Of a DNA stretch of 64,000 bases, positions 1 to 8,537 are shown in pieces. The first letter of the stretch is position 1. Each line of letters begins with the position of its first letter. The notes under the pieces were generated by a model. It did not search any database. It had not been told where the DNA came from and saw only the letters and a list, made by a program, of their open reading frames with translations. The stretch is from the NCBI RefSeq assembly GCF_000383975.1, contig NZ_KB913017.1:1965105-2029104 (forward strand), given 5' to 3'. This DNA comes from Natronorubrum tibetense GA33. GTDB taxonomy: Archaea > Halobacteriota > Halobacteria > Halobacteriales > Natrialbaceae. The position numbers and the translations under genes are program-made.

Positions 1-597
1 CCACTTGTAGAAGATGTCCTGCTGGTAGTCGGGCCGCTCGGCCCAGAGTTCCGGCTGCGAGCGGTAGCCGTCAGTCGCGATTCGCTCGTAGATCGCGTCG
101 AGCTTCTGGAATCGTGTCTCGAGTTCGTCGGCGGTCGCACAGCCCTTTGGCTGTTCGCCGGCCGCGAATCGATCGCGGTACTGCTCGAACTCGGCCGTCT
201 CCCGCCAGGGAACGCCCCGATTGAAGTGTGCCTCGACGCTGCTGTAGGCGGCCGTCTCTCCGAACGGGACCGTGTCCCGATCCCAGTCGCCACCGTCGAC
301 TCGCCCCCAGCGTTTCGACGGCGTTCGGACCTGTCGATCGATTCGGTCCGGGTCGATCCACAGCCGGACGAACGGATCCGCGTCCGTGACCGACCCGGGA
401 TGTACTCGGCGTCGCGCCCGGAGATACGTCCGGCCGGCCGGAATGCCCCCCGATCGAGACAATAGTCGCCGACAGAGCCGATCCCGTCGTCGTCTGTACA
501 CCGGGACGCTTCGACGGTACAGTTCGCGTGGCCCCTCCGATCGCGCCGTCGAGGCTGCACGTCCGAGTAGTTCCCACATGCCGGGATCTCGAGCCAT
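1..597 (-). CDS. Partial haloarchaeal protein of a probable surface-glycan locus (C-terminus off the window)
   Basis: This is an open frame of 199 codons without a stop, from ATG at 597 to the window edge, so only the N-terminal part is visible. The N-terminus is very Arg-rich (RRRRDRLCRRL around residue 36). It is followed by the stretch YLRARRRVHPGSVTDADPF and an aromatic, acidic segment (GRVDGGDWDRDTVPFGE). I recall proteins of this type next to glycosyltransferases and sulfatases in haloarchaeal envelope-glycan clusters; that is family memory, not visible here. No signal peptide is seen and no function can be assigned. Confidence 0.62.
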   Translation of the reverse strand, partial: MARDPGMWELLGRAASTARSEGPRELYRRSVPVYRRRRDRLCRRLLSRSGGIPAGRTYLRARRRVHPGSVTDADPFVRLWIDPDRIDRQVRTPSKRWGRVDGGDWDRDTVPFGETAAYSSVEAHFNRGVPWRETAEFEQYRDRFAAGEQPKGCATADELETRFQKLDAIYERIATDGYRSQPELWAERPDYQQDIFYKW

Positions 598-1011
598 TTT
601 ACGAGGCTATGTGGCTTCGCAATGTCAGTAATGGGTCCGTGATTGTCGCTCGAACTATTACTTCCGGCACCTACGAACGTTTCGAGGGTGGTCGTCGACG
701 GTCGTCGAGACCGATTGCCCACCGCCATCGCTCCCGCTCACACCTCCGTTTTCCATTACCTTCCACTTAACGTCGAGAATTGGGGATTACTGACGCAAAT
801 CGCTCCGTTCGAGTGCGGTAACTCGAGGATACGCTTACAGCGGACGCTTCCGATCCGCAGGAATCGCTCCCAGTGGTGGATACCGATCGCGACGGCAGTC
901 GTGGCTGCTGACTCAAACAGTATCGACGCTCTCGTTTCGCGTCAAAAAGCAGGTCCTCGTGCCTCGAGTCGAACTGTTGTTGCTCGTCGCTGTCCAACCG
1001 TACGCGACGCC
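598..1011. other. Intergenic stretch, no supported gene
   Basis: These 414 bases separate two minus-strand genes. The long frames crossing it on either strand are Arg/Ser-rich and look like reading-frame shadows. I see no tRNA, repeat or clear box A. Confidence 0.5.
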
Positions 1012-1458
1012 TTAGTGTTTGAGTCGGGCGACGTTCTCTCGAATCTGTCCCAGCAGGCCGTCTCCGGACTCCTGCGTGAGGGCCGCGTGGAGCGTCGAGT
1101 TCTCCGGCTCGTCCTTGACGACGACGCGGAGGTACGGCTCGAGTTGAGTGAAGTTCTCCGAGAGGACGACGGTGTGGTTGTCCTCGTCGTGGTCGACGAC
1201 ACCCGCATCGGCCAGTTTCGGGACGTGACACTGCACCGATGAGACGTAGACGCTCTTGTACTCGTTTTTGGCGACCTCGTCCGGTGGGACATCGTGTTCC
1301 CAGCCCGCGACCTGTTCGGCGAGCGTCGACAGCTCGATCGGGCCGTCTTGTCCGCGCAGCGCGTAGAGGAGGTATCGGCGGCGACGGTTAGCAAGCAACT
1401 CGAGGATGGTGTCGGCAGAGAGTTCTTGATCCTCCTGACTCGAGGTAAGTGCTTCCAT
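1012..1458 (-). CDS. DUF7344-type winged-helix regulator
   Basis: A 148-residue soluble protein. The segment LLANRRRRYLLYAL (about residues 24-37) followed by a Glu/Leu-rich helix is the usual opening of the haloarchaeal DUF7344/DUF24-like winged-helix domain. VQCHVPKLADAGVVDHDED (about 75-95) would be the recognition helix and wing. Family members are presumed DNA-binding regulators; the targets are unknown. It is monocistronic, with a non-coding stretch and tRNA-Phe on its upstream side. The N-terminal Met is followed by an acidic linker of about 15 residues, as is common in the family. Confidence 0.82.
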   Translation of the reverse strand: MEALTSSQEDQELSADTILELLANRRRRYLLYALRGQDGPIELSTLAEQVAGWEHDVPPDEVAKNEYKSVYVSSVQCHVPKLADAGVVDHDEDNHTVVLSENFTQLEPYLRVVVKDEPENSTLHAALTQESGDGLLGQIRENVARLKH

Positions 1459-1643
1459 AACACGATATTACTCGCCAGCCCGGAAAAGGGTGTCTTGAAT
1501 ATCCCGAAATCCAACAGACACGAGTCAATGAGTCATAAACGTGACCGTATCCTCCCCGTTATTGTGCAATACGTGTTCCTACCGGGAATTACTGCCTGGT
1601 GAATTTACCGTGGGTGACACTCACACGAACGGCAGCCTCGATT

Positions 1644-1660
1644 CGAAATCCTTTTTTATA
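1644..1660 (+). promoter_or_regulatory. Promoter of tRNA-Phe (BRE plus box A)
   Basis: CGAAAT (BRE-like) is followed by a T-run ending in TTTATA, centred about 27 nt upstream of the first base of tRNA-Phe. This is the expected distance for archaeal TBP/TFB initiation at the mature 5' end. Confidence 0.75.
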
Positions 1661-1682
1661 CCATCGACGGATGTGTGAGTGA

Positions 1683-1756
1683 GCCGCCTTAGCTCAGACT
1701 GGGAGAGCACTCGACTGAAGATCGAGCTGTCCCCGGTTCAAATCCGGGAGGCGGCA
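1683..1756 (+). tRNA. tRNA-Phe (GAA)
   Basis: A 74-nt cloverleaf. The acceptor GCCGCCT pairs with AGGCGGC, with discriminator A. The anticodon loop CTGAAGA carries GAA, and the T-arm is CCCGG-TTCAAAT-CCGGG. There is no intron and no encoded CCA. An array of copies of its own 3' end follows directly. Confidence 0.96.
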
Positions 1757-2014
1757 TACTTTTCCGCGAGGCAATTCGCCGAGCGGAAAGTATCCAACCG
1801 ACCGGTTTGAACCCTGGAAGTCACAGCCCGGGAGCGCAGCGTAGTGAGCACCCCGGAATGTCTTCCTCCGGTTCAAATCCGGGAGGCGGCACTTCTCGCG
1901 GCGAACAACTTCGTGAGCCGCGGGTGTGCGACCCGAGCGGATTTGAACTAGAGAACTCGCAGCGCGAGCGAAGCGAGCGACCGTGTTCGCGTGGTTCAAA
2001 TCCGGGGCTGCATC
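1757..2014 (+). repeat. Array of tRNA-Phe 3'-half copies and hairpins
   Basis: The order is as follows. First a perfect hairpin (TACTTTTCCGC...GCGGAAAGTA, 1757-1796). Then a 5' arm complementary to the T-arm (CCGGTTTGAACC, 1802-1813), a hairpin GGAAG...CTTCC with an inner CCGGG/CCCGG stem, and an exact 24-nt copy of the tRNA 3' end (1868-1891). Next a hairpin CGCGGC...GCCGCG, a second complementary arm (GGATTTGAAC, 1939-1948), a GAGCGAAGCGAGC-type loop, and a partial T-arm copy (1993-2014). No protein-coding signal is convincing. The same order recurs behind tRNA-Ile. Confidence 0.8.
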
Positions 2015-2164
2015 ATACCCACTGTGCAAATGTCTCAAGATACGTTAGACGTCTGGTGGTGGGTGGAGCACTCGCTGTAGCTCGCTATCCGCGAGGTCGT
2101 CACCGATAGTGCTGACCGCGTCGTCGCCCTCGAGAACGTTCGAACCCGATATGCTTTTGACCGT

Positions 2165-3136
2165 GTGTCCTCCTGTATCCGTGCTGTGAAAGGATCTGTC
2201 TTTCTTTGGGATCCGTCGACCAACGAGTGGGTTCGTGAGCTCGTCGAGCCACTCGCCTCCGTGTTTGCTGCGCTCACACATCTCGGTGACGGCGCGTTGT
2301 TGCTCGTCCTGGGTGTGCTCATTTACTGGTTCGGTGCGCTCGAGAGCCGTCGGGACCGAGTGTTCGTGATCGCCGTCGGCGTCGCCGCGCTGGCCCTGTC
2401 GGCTGGACTGAAAGGTGTCGTTCAGTTGCCCCGTCCGGCGTTGGCGTTTACACCGGAGGGGTACCCCGGGTATTCGTTCCCGAGTGCCCATGCGATGGGC
2501 AGTGCAGCGTTTTACGGGGCGCTCGCGGTGACGATGGAGTGGAGCACCCGCCTTCGTCGCTATCTGCTGGCCGGGAGCGTGATCGCGATCGTCGCGTTTT
2601 CACGGATCGTGATGGGCGTTCACTATCTCGGTGACGTCGTCGTCGGCGTTGCACTCGGACTCGGGCTGGTTGCCATCGGCGTCTGGACACGCGACGAAGG
2701 GTTGTTCGAGCCCGGGTCGATGTTTGCACTCGCGATCGTCATCGCTGGTGTCGCAGCACTGCTTGGTTCCAGTGTCTTCTTGACGTTGACACTGGGCGCG
2801 TCGATCGGCGGATTAGTCGGCTGGCACTATATCGACGGCCGACCGACCACCCGAAGCGGGGCTGCAGTCTTCGTACTCGGGTCCATCACTCTCGTCGGTA
2901 TCGCGGCGCTTCGTCTCGTCTCGTTACTGTTTGGCGTGACGGCTTCCGGCGGAGCGTTTACGCCAGTGGTGTTCTTCGGGGAAATCGTTGGATATGCAGT
3001 GCTCACTGCTGCGGTGTTGTTGCTTCCGTGGGTCGCGATTACGATCGAGGATCGACCACTCGTCAGACGATTGCAGTCACAGCTTCCCTTTAGCAACCGT
3101 ACGATTGACGTCGAGACATCACAACGCGGCGATTGA
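2165..3136 (+). CDS. PAP2-superfamily membrane phosphatase
   Basis: 323 residues read from GTG at 2165; a second in-frame GTG sits about ten codons downstream. The phosphatidic-acid-phosphatase signature is complete: KGVVQLPRP (about 88-96), PSAHAMG (about 109-115) and SRIVMGVHYLGDV (about 147-159), carrying the catalytic His residues. At least eight hydrophobic segments follow, more than the six-helix core. It probably dephosphorylates a lipid or polyprenyl pyrophosphate at the membrane. It is monocistronic. The acidic N-terminal stretch before helix 1 (WDPSTNEWVRELVEPL) is typical of haloarchaeal members. Confidence 0.85.
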   Translation: MSSCIRAVKGSVFLWDPSTNEWVRELVEPLASVFAALTHLGDGALLLVLGVLIYWFGALESRRDRVFVIAVGVAALALSAGLKGVVQLPRPALAFTPEGYPGYSFPSAHAMGSAAFYGALAVTMEWSTRLRRYLLAGSVIAIVAFSRIVMGVHYLGDVVVGVALGLGLVAIGVWTRDEGLFEPGSMFALAIVIAGVAALLGSSVFLTLTLGASIGGLVGWHYIDGRPTTRSGAAVFVLGSITLVGIAALRLVSLLFGVTASGGAFTPVVFFGEIVGYAVLTAAVLLLPWVAITIEDRPLVRRLQSQLPFSNRTIDVETSQRGD

Positions 3137-3271
3137 GGCGGACTGCTGTCCATCGGTTCCGACGACCGTGAGTGCGTGCGGCCGGTCTAGCGATGACTTG
3201 CAACTGTCGGCACGAGCGTCGTCCGCAGGCCGAGCAACCAACCGATCACGCGCGACCCGTCGTCTCCAGAG

Positions 3272-4300
3272 TTAGCTCGCTTCGGGTGGGAGCGGATCTT
3301 TGAGCGTCAGTGCGATGGAGGCGAGTCCACTGAGGAGAATCGTGAACCAGTAGGTTGCGAAGCGATACAGGAGCGCGATAGCGAGTGCGACCGCGCTGTT
3401 CATGGGGAAGAGCAACAATAGTGCTCCCGCCAGTGCCGCCTCGACGCCACCCAGTCCGCCCGGAGTCGGAACCACGAACCCGACTTTACTGATTGCAACG
3501 GCTGCCATCGCAACACCGAAGGGGATCGATGTGCCGACTGCGGCGGCCGAGATGTAGAGGGCCGCTGCGAACGCGAGCCATGCGACGTGGGCATAGACGA
3601 GTGCGATGCTCATTGCGCGTCGATCACGGGAGACGAGATTGAGGGTCGTATAGAACCCTTCGAACCGGGTGACGACGTTCTCACGACGGAAATGGTCAGC
3701 TTTGTCGGGTGCGATACGCTCGAGGACGCGTCGAAGCCCGGTCGCGAGTCGCAAAAACGCCTCGAGTACCAGTTCGTGACGCAGCCATACGGTGGCGGTG
3801 AACAGGAGGACAGCAACGATGATCACGGCTGCCATAGGTGCGTACTGGCTGAGATCGATCGGTGGCGAGTACACCAGCAGGACGAACGCGAACCCGATCG
3901 ATCCGAACGTGTAGTAGGGAACGTAGTTGAGGAAGTCTGCACCGACGACGGCGGCGAGGGCTTCTTCGTAGGCCGAATCGTAGTATCGGCTGACGACGGC
4001 GGCGATACCGACGCCAGAGGTCACTTGTCCGTACGGCGTCACGTACTTTGCGAACATCGCGGTCAGGAACAGGCCACCGACGAGCCAGTACGGTCGTGGT
4101 TTGTCGACGATCGAGAGCAGTCGATGCCAGACCAGGGTTCGACAGAGCAGACAACACAGCGTCGCCACAAACGCCAGCATGTAGAGTCGAACGTTCGCTC
4201 GGCCGATTGCTGCGAGTACCTCCTTCCAGCCGACTGTGAGGACGAATAAGACGAGCAAGAGAAGTGAGATCGCCACCGCAACGACGGCTTGTCGCTTCAT
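3272..4300 (-). CDS. UPF0104 / lysylphosphatidylglycerol-synthase-TM-like membrane protein
   Basis: 342 residues, polytopic with about eight hydrophobic segments starting at residue 6. The N-terminal helix plus VGWKEVLAAIGRANVRLY, the central RCETLVWHRLL-like loop and the glycine-rich GFVVPTPGGLGGVEAAL motif (about 285-301) are characteristic of the YbhN/AglD-C-terminal/LPG-synthase membrane family. Members are linked to lipid or glycan transfer or flipping. No glycosyltransferase domain is fused, so the donor is unknown. It converges with the PAP2 gene across a 135-bp gap. Confidence 0.82.
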   Translation of the reverse strand: MKRQAVVAVAISLLLLVLFVLTVGWKEVLAAIGRANVRLYMLAFVATLCCLLCRTLVWHRLLSIVDKPRPYWLVGGLFLTAMFAKYVTPYGQVTSGVGIAAVVSRYYDSAYEEALAAVVGADFLNYVPYYTFGSIGFAFVLLVYSPPIDLSQYAPMAAVIIVAVLLFTATVWLRHELVLEAFLRLATGLRRVLERIAPDKADHFRRENVVTRFEGFYTTLNLVSRDRRAMSIALVYAHVAWLAFAAALYISAAAVGTSIPFGVAMAAVAISKVGFVVPTPGGLGGVEAALAGALLLLFPMNSAVALAIALLYRFATYWFTILLSGLASIALTLKDPLPPEAS

Positions 4301-4344
4301 CGTCTGTTTGTTTCTGTTCCCACCCCACTTACCAGTATGGTCCT

Positions 4345-4472
4345 GTGGTATCCAGTTCGATCCCGACGAGGAGTTCGTAGAACTGTTCCAATCGCACTAC
4401 ACGAACGTCCGGTGCGAGCGGGCGCTGTCACCCCCGGAAGACCACGGCCACTCGCATAGCCACCAGCACTGA
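4345..4472 (+). pseudogene. Orphan C-terminal coding remnant with His-rich tail
   Basis: A short open stretch reading CGIQFDPDEEFVELFQSHY... and ending HGHSHSHQH has clear haloarchaeal coding bias (acidic, GAC/GAG-rich). It lacks a plausible start, since the upstream frame runs antisense into the neighbouring gene's promoter. I read it as the 3' end of a lost gene. I do not recognise the parent family. Confidence 0.33.
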
Positions 4473-4505
4473 GTGACGACTCCGCCACCTCACGATAGTC
4501 TCGCG

Positions 4506-4598
4506 CTGTCCCCGCCAAACCCGAGGGGTGGCATTTTTTCCGCGAACAATACCGCGAGCAGCAGAACTCCACCGGAGCGAATTTGAGCTGAACACGTC
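4506..4598 (+). repeat. Degenerate orphan copy of the tRNA-Phe 3'-end/hairpin element
   Basis: CTGTCCCCG, a decayed T-loop and GGTGGCA (4506-4533) match the tRNA-Phe 3' half with its next bases. A hairpin with CCGCGAACAATACCGCGAG and then GAATTTGAGCTGAAC follow, in the same order as in the array behind tRNA-Phe. The T-loop is damaged, so this is a relic. Confidence 0.5.
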
Positions 4599-4826
4599 GC
4601 GGCCCTTACAAACACGGTGATGAGGAGCGTCTTAACGTAGTTCACAATCTGCGTCCCGAGGAGTCCTCTCGAGCACAGATGACGACTACGAGACGGCATT
4701 CGGTGCCCAAGGACGGTTTCGATCTGATAGCGATCGGTCGGTCGTCCGATATCGAACCGTGAGTCCGAACCGATCCAGTCTCAGTCCGACCGAAGCCGGT
4801 CGGAAACGTCTCCCGACCGACCTCAC

Positions 4827-5408
4827 TCACAGATTCTCGAGGTCCCACCCGACGAACTCGTCCTCGAGGTCCACCTGCAATCCCTGCAGTACTCGCGCCA
4901 GCCCCAGATAGCAGCCCGAAAGCATCCCGACGCCGAGGATGACGGCTTCGTCGTAGTGGGCAGCGAGACGCTCGTGGGTGTCGTCCTCCACCTCGCCTTC
5001 GACGAATTCCTCGACGTACGCGACGAGGGCCGCGTGCTCGTCCGCGAGGCGGTCGGGTTCCTCGCGCGAGATGGCGAGAAGTTGCTCCGGCTCCATCCCT
5101 TCGTCGAGGGCGACGCGAACGTGCTGGTGCCACTCGTAGGCCGTCTCCGCGTAGTAGGAGGTCGTGAGGATGACGAGCTCCCGTTCGTGCGGCGAGAGAC
5201 CGCTGTGGTTCCACACGACGGAGCCGTAGGCTCGGAACCCCTCGAGCAATGCGACGTTCCGCCCGAGCGTCCGGTAGACGTTCAGGGTGCCGCCTGTCAA
5301 CGAGTGGCCGCGGTCCGCGTCGTCTACGTCCGCGTCGGAGAGGGTATCGAGCAACTCTCGTTTCTCGGCCGGCAGGTCCGCCGGATCGACGTAGCTGATT
5401 CGTGCCAT
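4827..5408 (-). CDS. Carboxymuconolactone decarboxylase (AhpD-like) family protein
   Basis: 193 residues. The CMD core is visible as HERELVILTTSYYAETAYEWHQH (about 77-99), with the ExxxxxH pattern of the fold, and a C-terminal helix of GVGMLSGCYLGLARVLQ type. The CxxC pair of true AhpD peroxidase partners is absent, so a redox role through cysteines is unlikely. It more resembles the single-domain CMD or peroxidase-related group of unknown substrate. It is monocistronic. Confidence 0.82.
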   Translation of the reverse strand: MARISYVDPADLPAEKRELLDTLSDADVDDADRGHSLTGGTLNVYRTLGRNVALLEGFRAYGSVVWNHSGLSPHERELVILTTSYYAETAYEWHQHVRVALDEGMEPEQLLAISREEPDRLADEHAALVAYVEEFVEGEVEDDTHERLAAHYDEAVILGVGMLSGCYLGLARVLQGLQVDLEDEFVGWDLENL

Positions 5409-5558
5409 ACCGTGGCGTTTCGCTCGAGGGCCATATAGTCACTTCCAGCGGAGCAGCGACTGGGGTCGATTCGAAACGGCGGCCGTCGGGTCCAAACACG
5501 CACATCTCCCGGACGGAGCGTCGAACACGTCCCCTATCGTGTCGTTCCGAGATACATT

Positions 5559-5770
<212 letters not shown>

Positions 5771-5962
5771 TCTGAGTTACCTTTCTGCGAATGTTGACTG
5801 CAGCGCGTATTCCCGAGCGAGCCGTCCGAGAGCGACGACTCGAGCGGCCCAGCCGAAAACAACACCGAGAACAACGACTGATCCAACGGGCCCACGGGAG
5901 GCGTCACAGTCGTGGCAACTGAGCGGCGAACGATTATCCGTCTCGTTCCTGTTGCTCCGTCC

Positions 5963-6823
5963 GTGAGCAGCGAGACGACCAGCAACGAGAGCGACACGTT
6001 CGAGATCGGCGACACGACTATCCACCGACTCGGCTTCGGGGCCATGCGCCTCTGTGGCGAGGCGATCATCGGTCCACCCGAGGATGATGAGACGGCACGT
6101 GAGGTCCTCGAGCGCGCGGTTGACTGTGGCATCGACTTCGTAGACACGGCGGATTCCTACGGCCCCGGCGTCAGCGAACGCCTCATCGGCGAGACGCTCG
6201 GCGATCCAGACGACGTGCTGGTCGCAACCAAGGCCGGTCTCCTTCGCAATCGCGACGGAGAGTGGCTCGCCCACGGCGACCCGGACTACATCCACAATCA
6301 GGTGCTCGCCTCCCTCGATCGACTGCGGACCGACACCATCGATCTCTACCAGTTCCACCGTCCAGATCCGGACACGCCCTACGAGGACTCCGTGCAGACG
6401 TTCGCGGAACTGCAGGACGACGGACTCGTCGACCAGGTCGGCGTCAGCAACGTCTCCGTCGAGCAACTCGAGACCGCCCGCGAACACGTCGACGTCGCGA
6501 CGGTCCAGAACCGGTTCAATCTGGACGACCGCTCGAACGCCGACGTGCTCGAGGTCTGTGCGGAGAACGAGATCGGGTTCATTCCGTGGGCACCGATCGA
6601 CGGCGACGATCTCGAGGAACACGGCCACCTGCTCGACGGACTCGCCGAGGAACACGACGCGACGCGGCGGCAGGTCGCCCTGGCGTGGCTGCTCGAGCGC
6701 TCCGACGTGATCCTCCCGATTCCGGGCACGTCGGATCCGGACCACCTCGAGTCGAACGTCGCCGCCTCGAAGCTGTCGCTTTCGGAGGACGAGATTCAAC
6801 GGCTGACCGACGCGTCGGAGTGA
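5963..6823 (+). CDS. Aldo/keto reductase
   Basis: A TIM-barrel NAD(P)H oxidoreductase. With the GTG start at 5963 the catalytic tetrad is D61 and Y66 (FVDTADSYG), K90 (VATKAGL) and H132 (YQFHRPD). The C-terminal GTSDPDHLESNVAA segment is the cofactor-binding end. I prefer 5963 over GTG 5912 because ATTATC at about 5931-5936 is a good box A for a leaderless transcript starting there; residues before it look non-native. The length (286 aa) is normal. The substrate cannot be told. An IS relic lies just upstream. Confidence 0.9.
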   Translation: MSSETTSNESDTFEIGDTTIHRLGFGAMRLCGEAIIGPPEDDETAREVLERAVDCGIDFVDTADSYGPGVSERLIGETLGDPDDVLVATKAGLLRNRDGEWLAHGDPDYIHNQVLASLDRLRTDTIDLYQFHRPDPDTPYEDSVQTFAELQDDGLVDQVGVSNVSVEQLETAREHVDVATVQNRFNLDDRSNADVLEVCAENEIGFIPWAPIDGDDLEEHGHLLDGLAEEHDATRRQVALAWLLERSDVILPIPGTSDPDHLESNVAASKLSLSEDEIQRLTDASE

Positions 6824-6833
6824 GAGACGGGGA

Positions 6834-7001
6834 TCACTCGCCGACGTAGACCGTTTGCAGCCGCGAGCCACAGTCCGGACAGCAGAGCGTCTGCCACTTC
6901 GTGGGGTCGAGACCCCCAATCGTTTTCGTGCGGCGGGCGTCCTCGAGTGCTATCGCGGCACCACAGCCCTCACAGTCGAAGGGACCGTCCGAGTCGGACA
7001 T
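6834..7001 (-). CDS. Small zinc-ribbon protein (55 aa)
   Basis: Starts at ATG 7001 (MSDSDGPFDCEGCGAAI). Two CxxC knuckles, CEGC (10-13) and CPDC (41-44), are separated by 27 residues, one compact zinc ribbon. Haloarchaea carry many such micro-proteins, some affecting biofilm and swarming; the role of this one is unknown. It converges with the aldo/keto reductase, with about 10 bp between stop codons. A longer frame upstream lacks coding character, so I reject earlier starts. Confidence 0.72.
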   Translation of the reverse strand: MSDSDGPFDCEGCGAAIALEDARRTKTIGGLDPTKWQTLCCPDCGSRLQTVYVGE

Positions 7002-7128
7002 CGACCGATCGTACGCGCGGGTGGGTATTGGCTTGTCGGTCCCGCGATCGACGTTCGAGTAGTCCCAATCGTGCAGTTCGCTTGTCAGCAACCGAAGAGT
7101 AAACTGACTGTGTGCGAACGGGTAGCGC

Positions 7129-7995
7129 ATGGGAACCACGGCCGATATCGACGAGTTGGACGACCTCGAGCACGGACTGGCTCGCGTCAACGACACCAAA
7201 CTCCACTACGTAACGGCCGGCAACGGGCCGCCGCTGGTCCTCTGTCACGGCTGGCCCCAGACCTGGTACGAGTGGCGCGAGGTAATTCCCGCCCTTGCGG
7301 CCGACTACACCGTCATCGCGCCGGACCTTCGCGGGATGGGCGACTCCGAGACGCCCCGTGCGGGCTACGACAAGGACACCGTCGCGACCGACGTCCGCGA
7401 ACTCGTCCACCACCTCGGCTTCGGTGACGATTCAATCGCGCTCGTCGGTCACGACTGGGGGATGCCGACGGCCTACGCGTACGCCGCCCAGTACCGCGAC
7501 GAAGTCGCCGCACTCTGCGTGCTCGAGGCCGGACTCCCGGGGATCAACGAGGACGGGAAGCGAAAGCTCTGGCACACGCGCTTTCACACCGTTCCGGATC
7601 TGCCGGAGCGGCTGGTCGCCGGTCGGGAACGGCTCTACCTCTCGTGGTTCTACACGGAGGGGGCCTACGACCCCTCGGCGATCAGTGACGACGCTCGCGA
7701 CGAGTACGTCCGCTGTTACTCGCAGGCCGGCGGGCTGCGGGGCGGTTTCGAGTACTACCGGGCCTACGACGACGATGCCGCGAACAACGAAAGTCACGCC
7801 GAGGCGCCGCTCGAGATTCCGGTCCTCGCTCTGGGCGGTGCCGAGTCGTTTCGCGAGCTACCGATTCGCGATATGGAGGCCGTTGCGACGAACGTGGAGG
7901 GGGAAGTGCTCGAGCGAGCCGGCCACTGGATTCCGGAGGAACGGCCGGCGTACTTCGTAGAGCGGTTGCGTGGGTTTTTCGCGGACGCGATGTAG
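7129..7995 (+). CDS. Alpha/beta hydrolase, epoxide-hydrolase/dehalogenase type
   Basis: 288 residues. HGWPQ (40-44) is the HGxP oxyanion motif of epoxide hydrolases. GHDWG places the nucleophile at D109, and the catalytic His is H266 in RAGHWIPEE. The cap region contains several Tyr residues that could polarise an epoxide. An aspartate nucleophile excludes ordinary serine esterase chemistry. The physiological substrate is unknown. It is divergent from the zinc-ribbon gene and probably monocistronic. Confidence 0.88.
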   Translation: MGTTADIDELDDLEHGLARVNDTKLHYVTAGNGPPLVLCHGWPQTWYEWREVIPALAADYTVIAPDLRGMGDSETPRAGYDKDTVATDVRELVHHLGFGDDSIALVGHDWGMPTAYAYAAQYRDEVAALCVLEAGLPGINEDGKRKLWHTRFHTVPDLPERLVAGRERLYLSWFYTEGAYDPSAISDDARDEYVRCYSQAGGLRGGFEYYRAYDDDAANNESHAEAPLEIPVLALGGAESFRELPIRDMEAVATNVEGEVLERAGHWIPEERPAYFVERLRGFFADAM

Positions 7996-8055
7996 TTCCG
8001 AGAGTGAAAAACAAGCTCGAGGGGTGATATCGACCTCGACGCACGTTCTCGAGGC

Positions 8056-8175
8056 TTAGGCTACCAGAATGCCTTCTGACCGATCCGCATCCGATTCGAA
8101 CCGCGAAATCGCCTCGGCGACGTCTTCATCGGTTGCGTTCGGTGGGTGCTGCTCGTCGTCCGTTTCGTCAGTCAT
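8056..8175 (-). CDS. Acidic 39-residue small ORF
   Basis: Reads MTDETDDEQHPPNATDEDV... to ILVA-stop. The composition is strongly haloarchaeal and an AGGAG lies about 9 nt before the ATG, which argues for translation. It is convergent with the hydrolase. No known family is recognised and no cysteines or membrane segment are present. It could be an orphan micro-protein or a remnant. Confidence 0.45.
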   Translation of the reverse strand: MTDETDDEQHPPNATDEDVAEAISRFESDADRSEGILVA

Positions 8176-8537
8176 TTCTCGTCTCCTTGTCTGCCTCCTG
8201 TCTGTATAGTGAGTGGTGGAGATAGTTCACAATCCGTTCCGCTGGGTATCCACACCGCTGGCAGATGCTCTCCCCTTGCTGGGGATCCCACACGGGCTTG
8301 TGTTCTCCATCGTCACACGCCGGTTTCATTTGCTATCCCTTCTCTTCCCCATGCGGTCGAACGGAGCCAGCATGCATAGTTGTCAGGTAATGTTCACGTT
8401 AGCTCGTAGGTTACCCTCGAGTAATTGCGATTCTCGGTTCCACCCCGACGAATTTCTGTGGCTCACGAGGTCCTTTGCCGGAGCAGTACGGCTACTTCGA
8501 GCCATCGAGAACGGAGTGATCGATGGCGTCACAGACG
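8176..8537. other. Intergenic stretch without a supported gene
   Basis: About 360 bases of lower coding character between the 39-codon ORF and the tRNA-His element. Frames crossing it are Ser/Arg/Pro-rich and start in poor contexts. I see no repeat shared with other parts of the window. Confidence 0.5.

Noticed and set aside
1694-2109. Small ORFs over the tRNA-Phe array, and the equivalent ones at 44878-45113
   Set aside because: They are translations of tRNA and hairpin repeats (recurring LPDLNR / LGFEP peptides), not genes.
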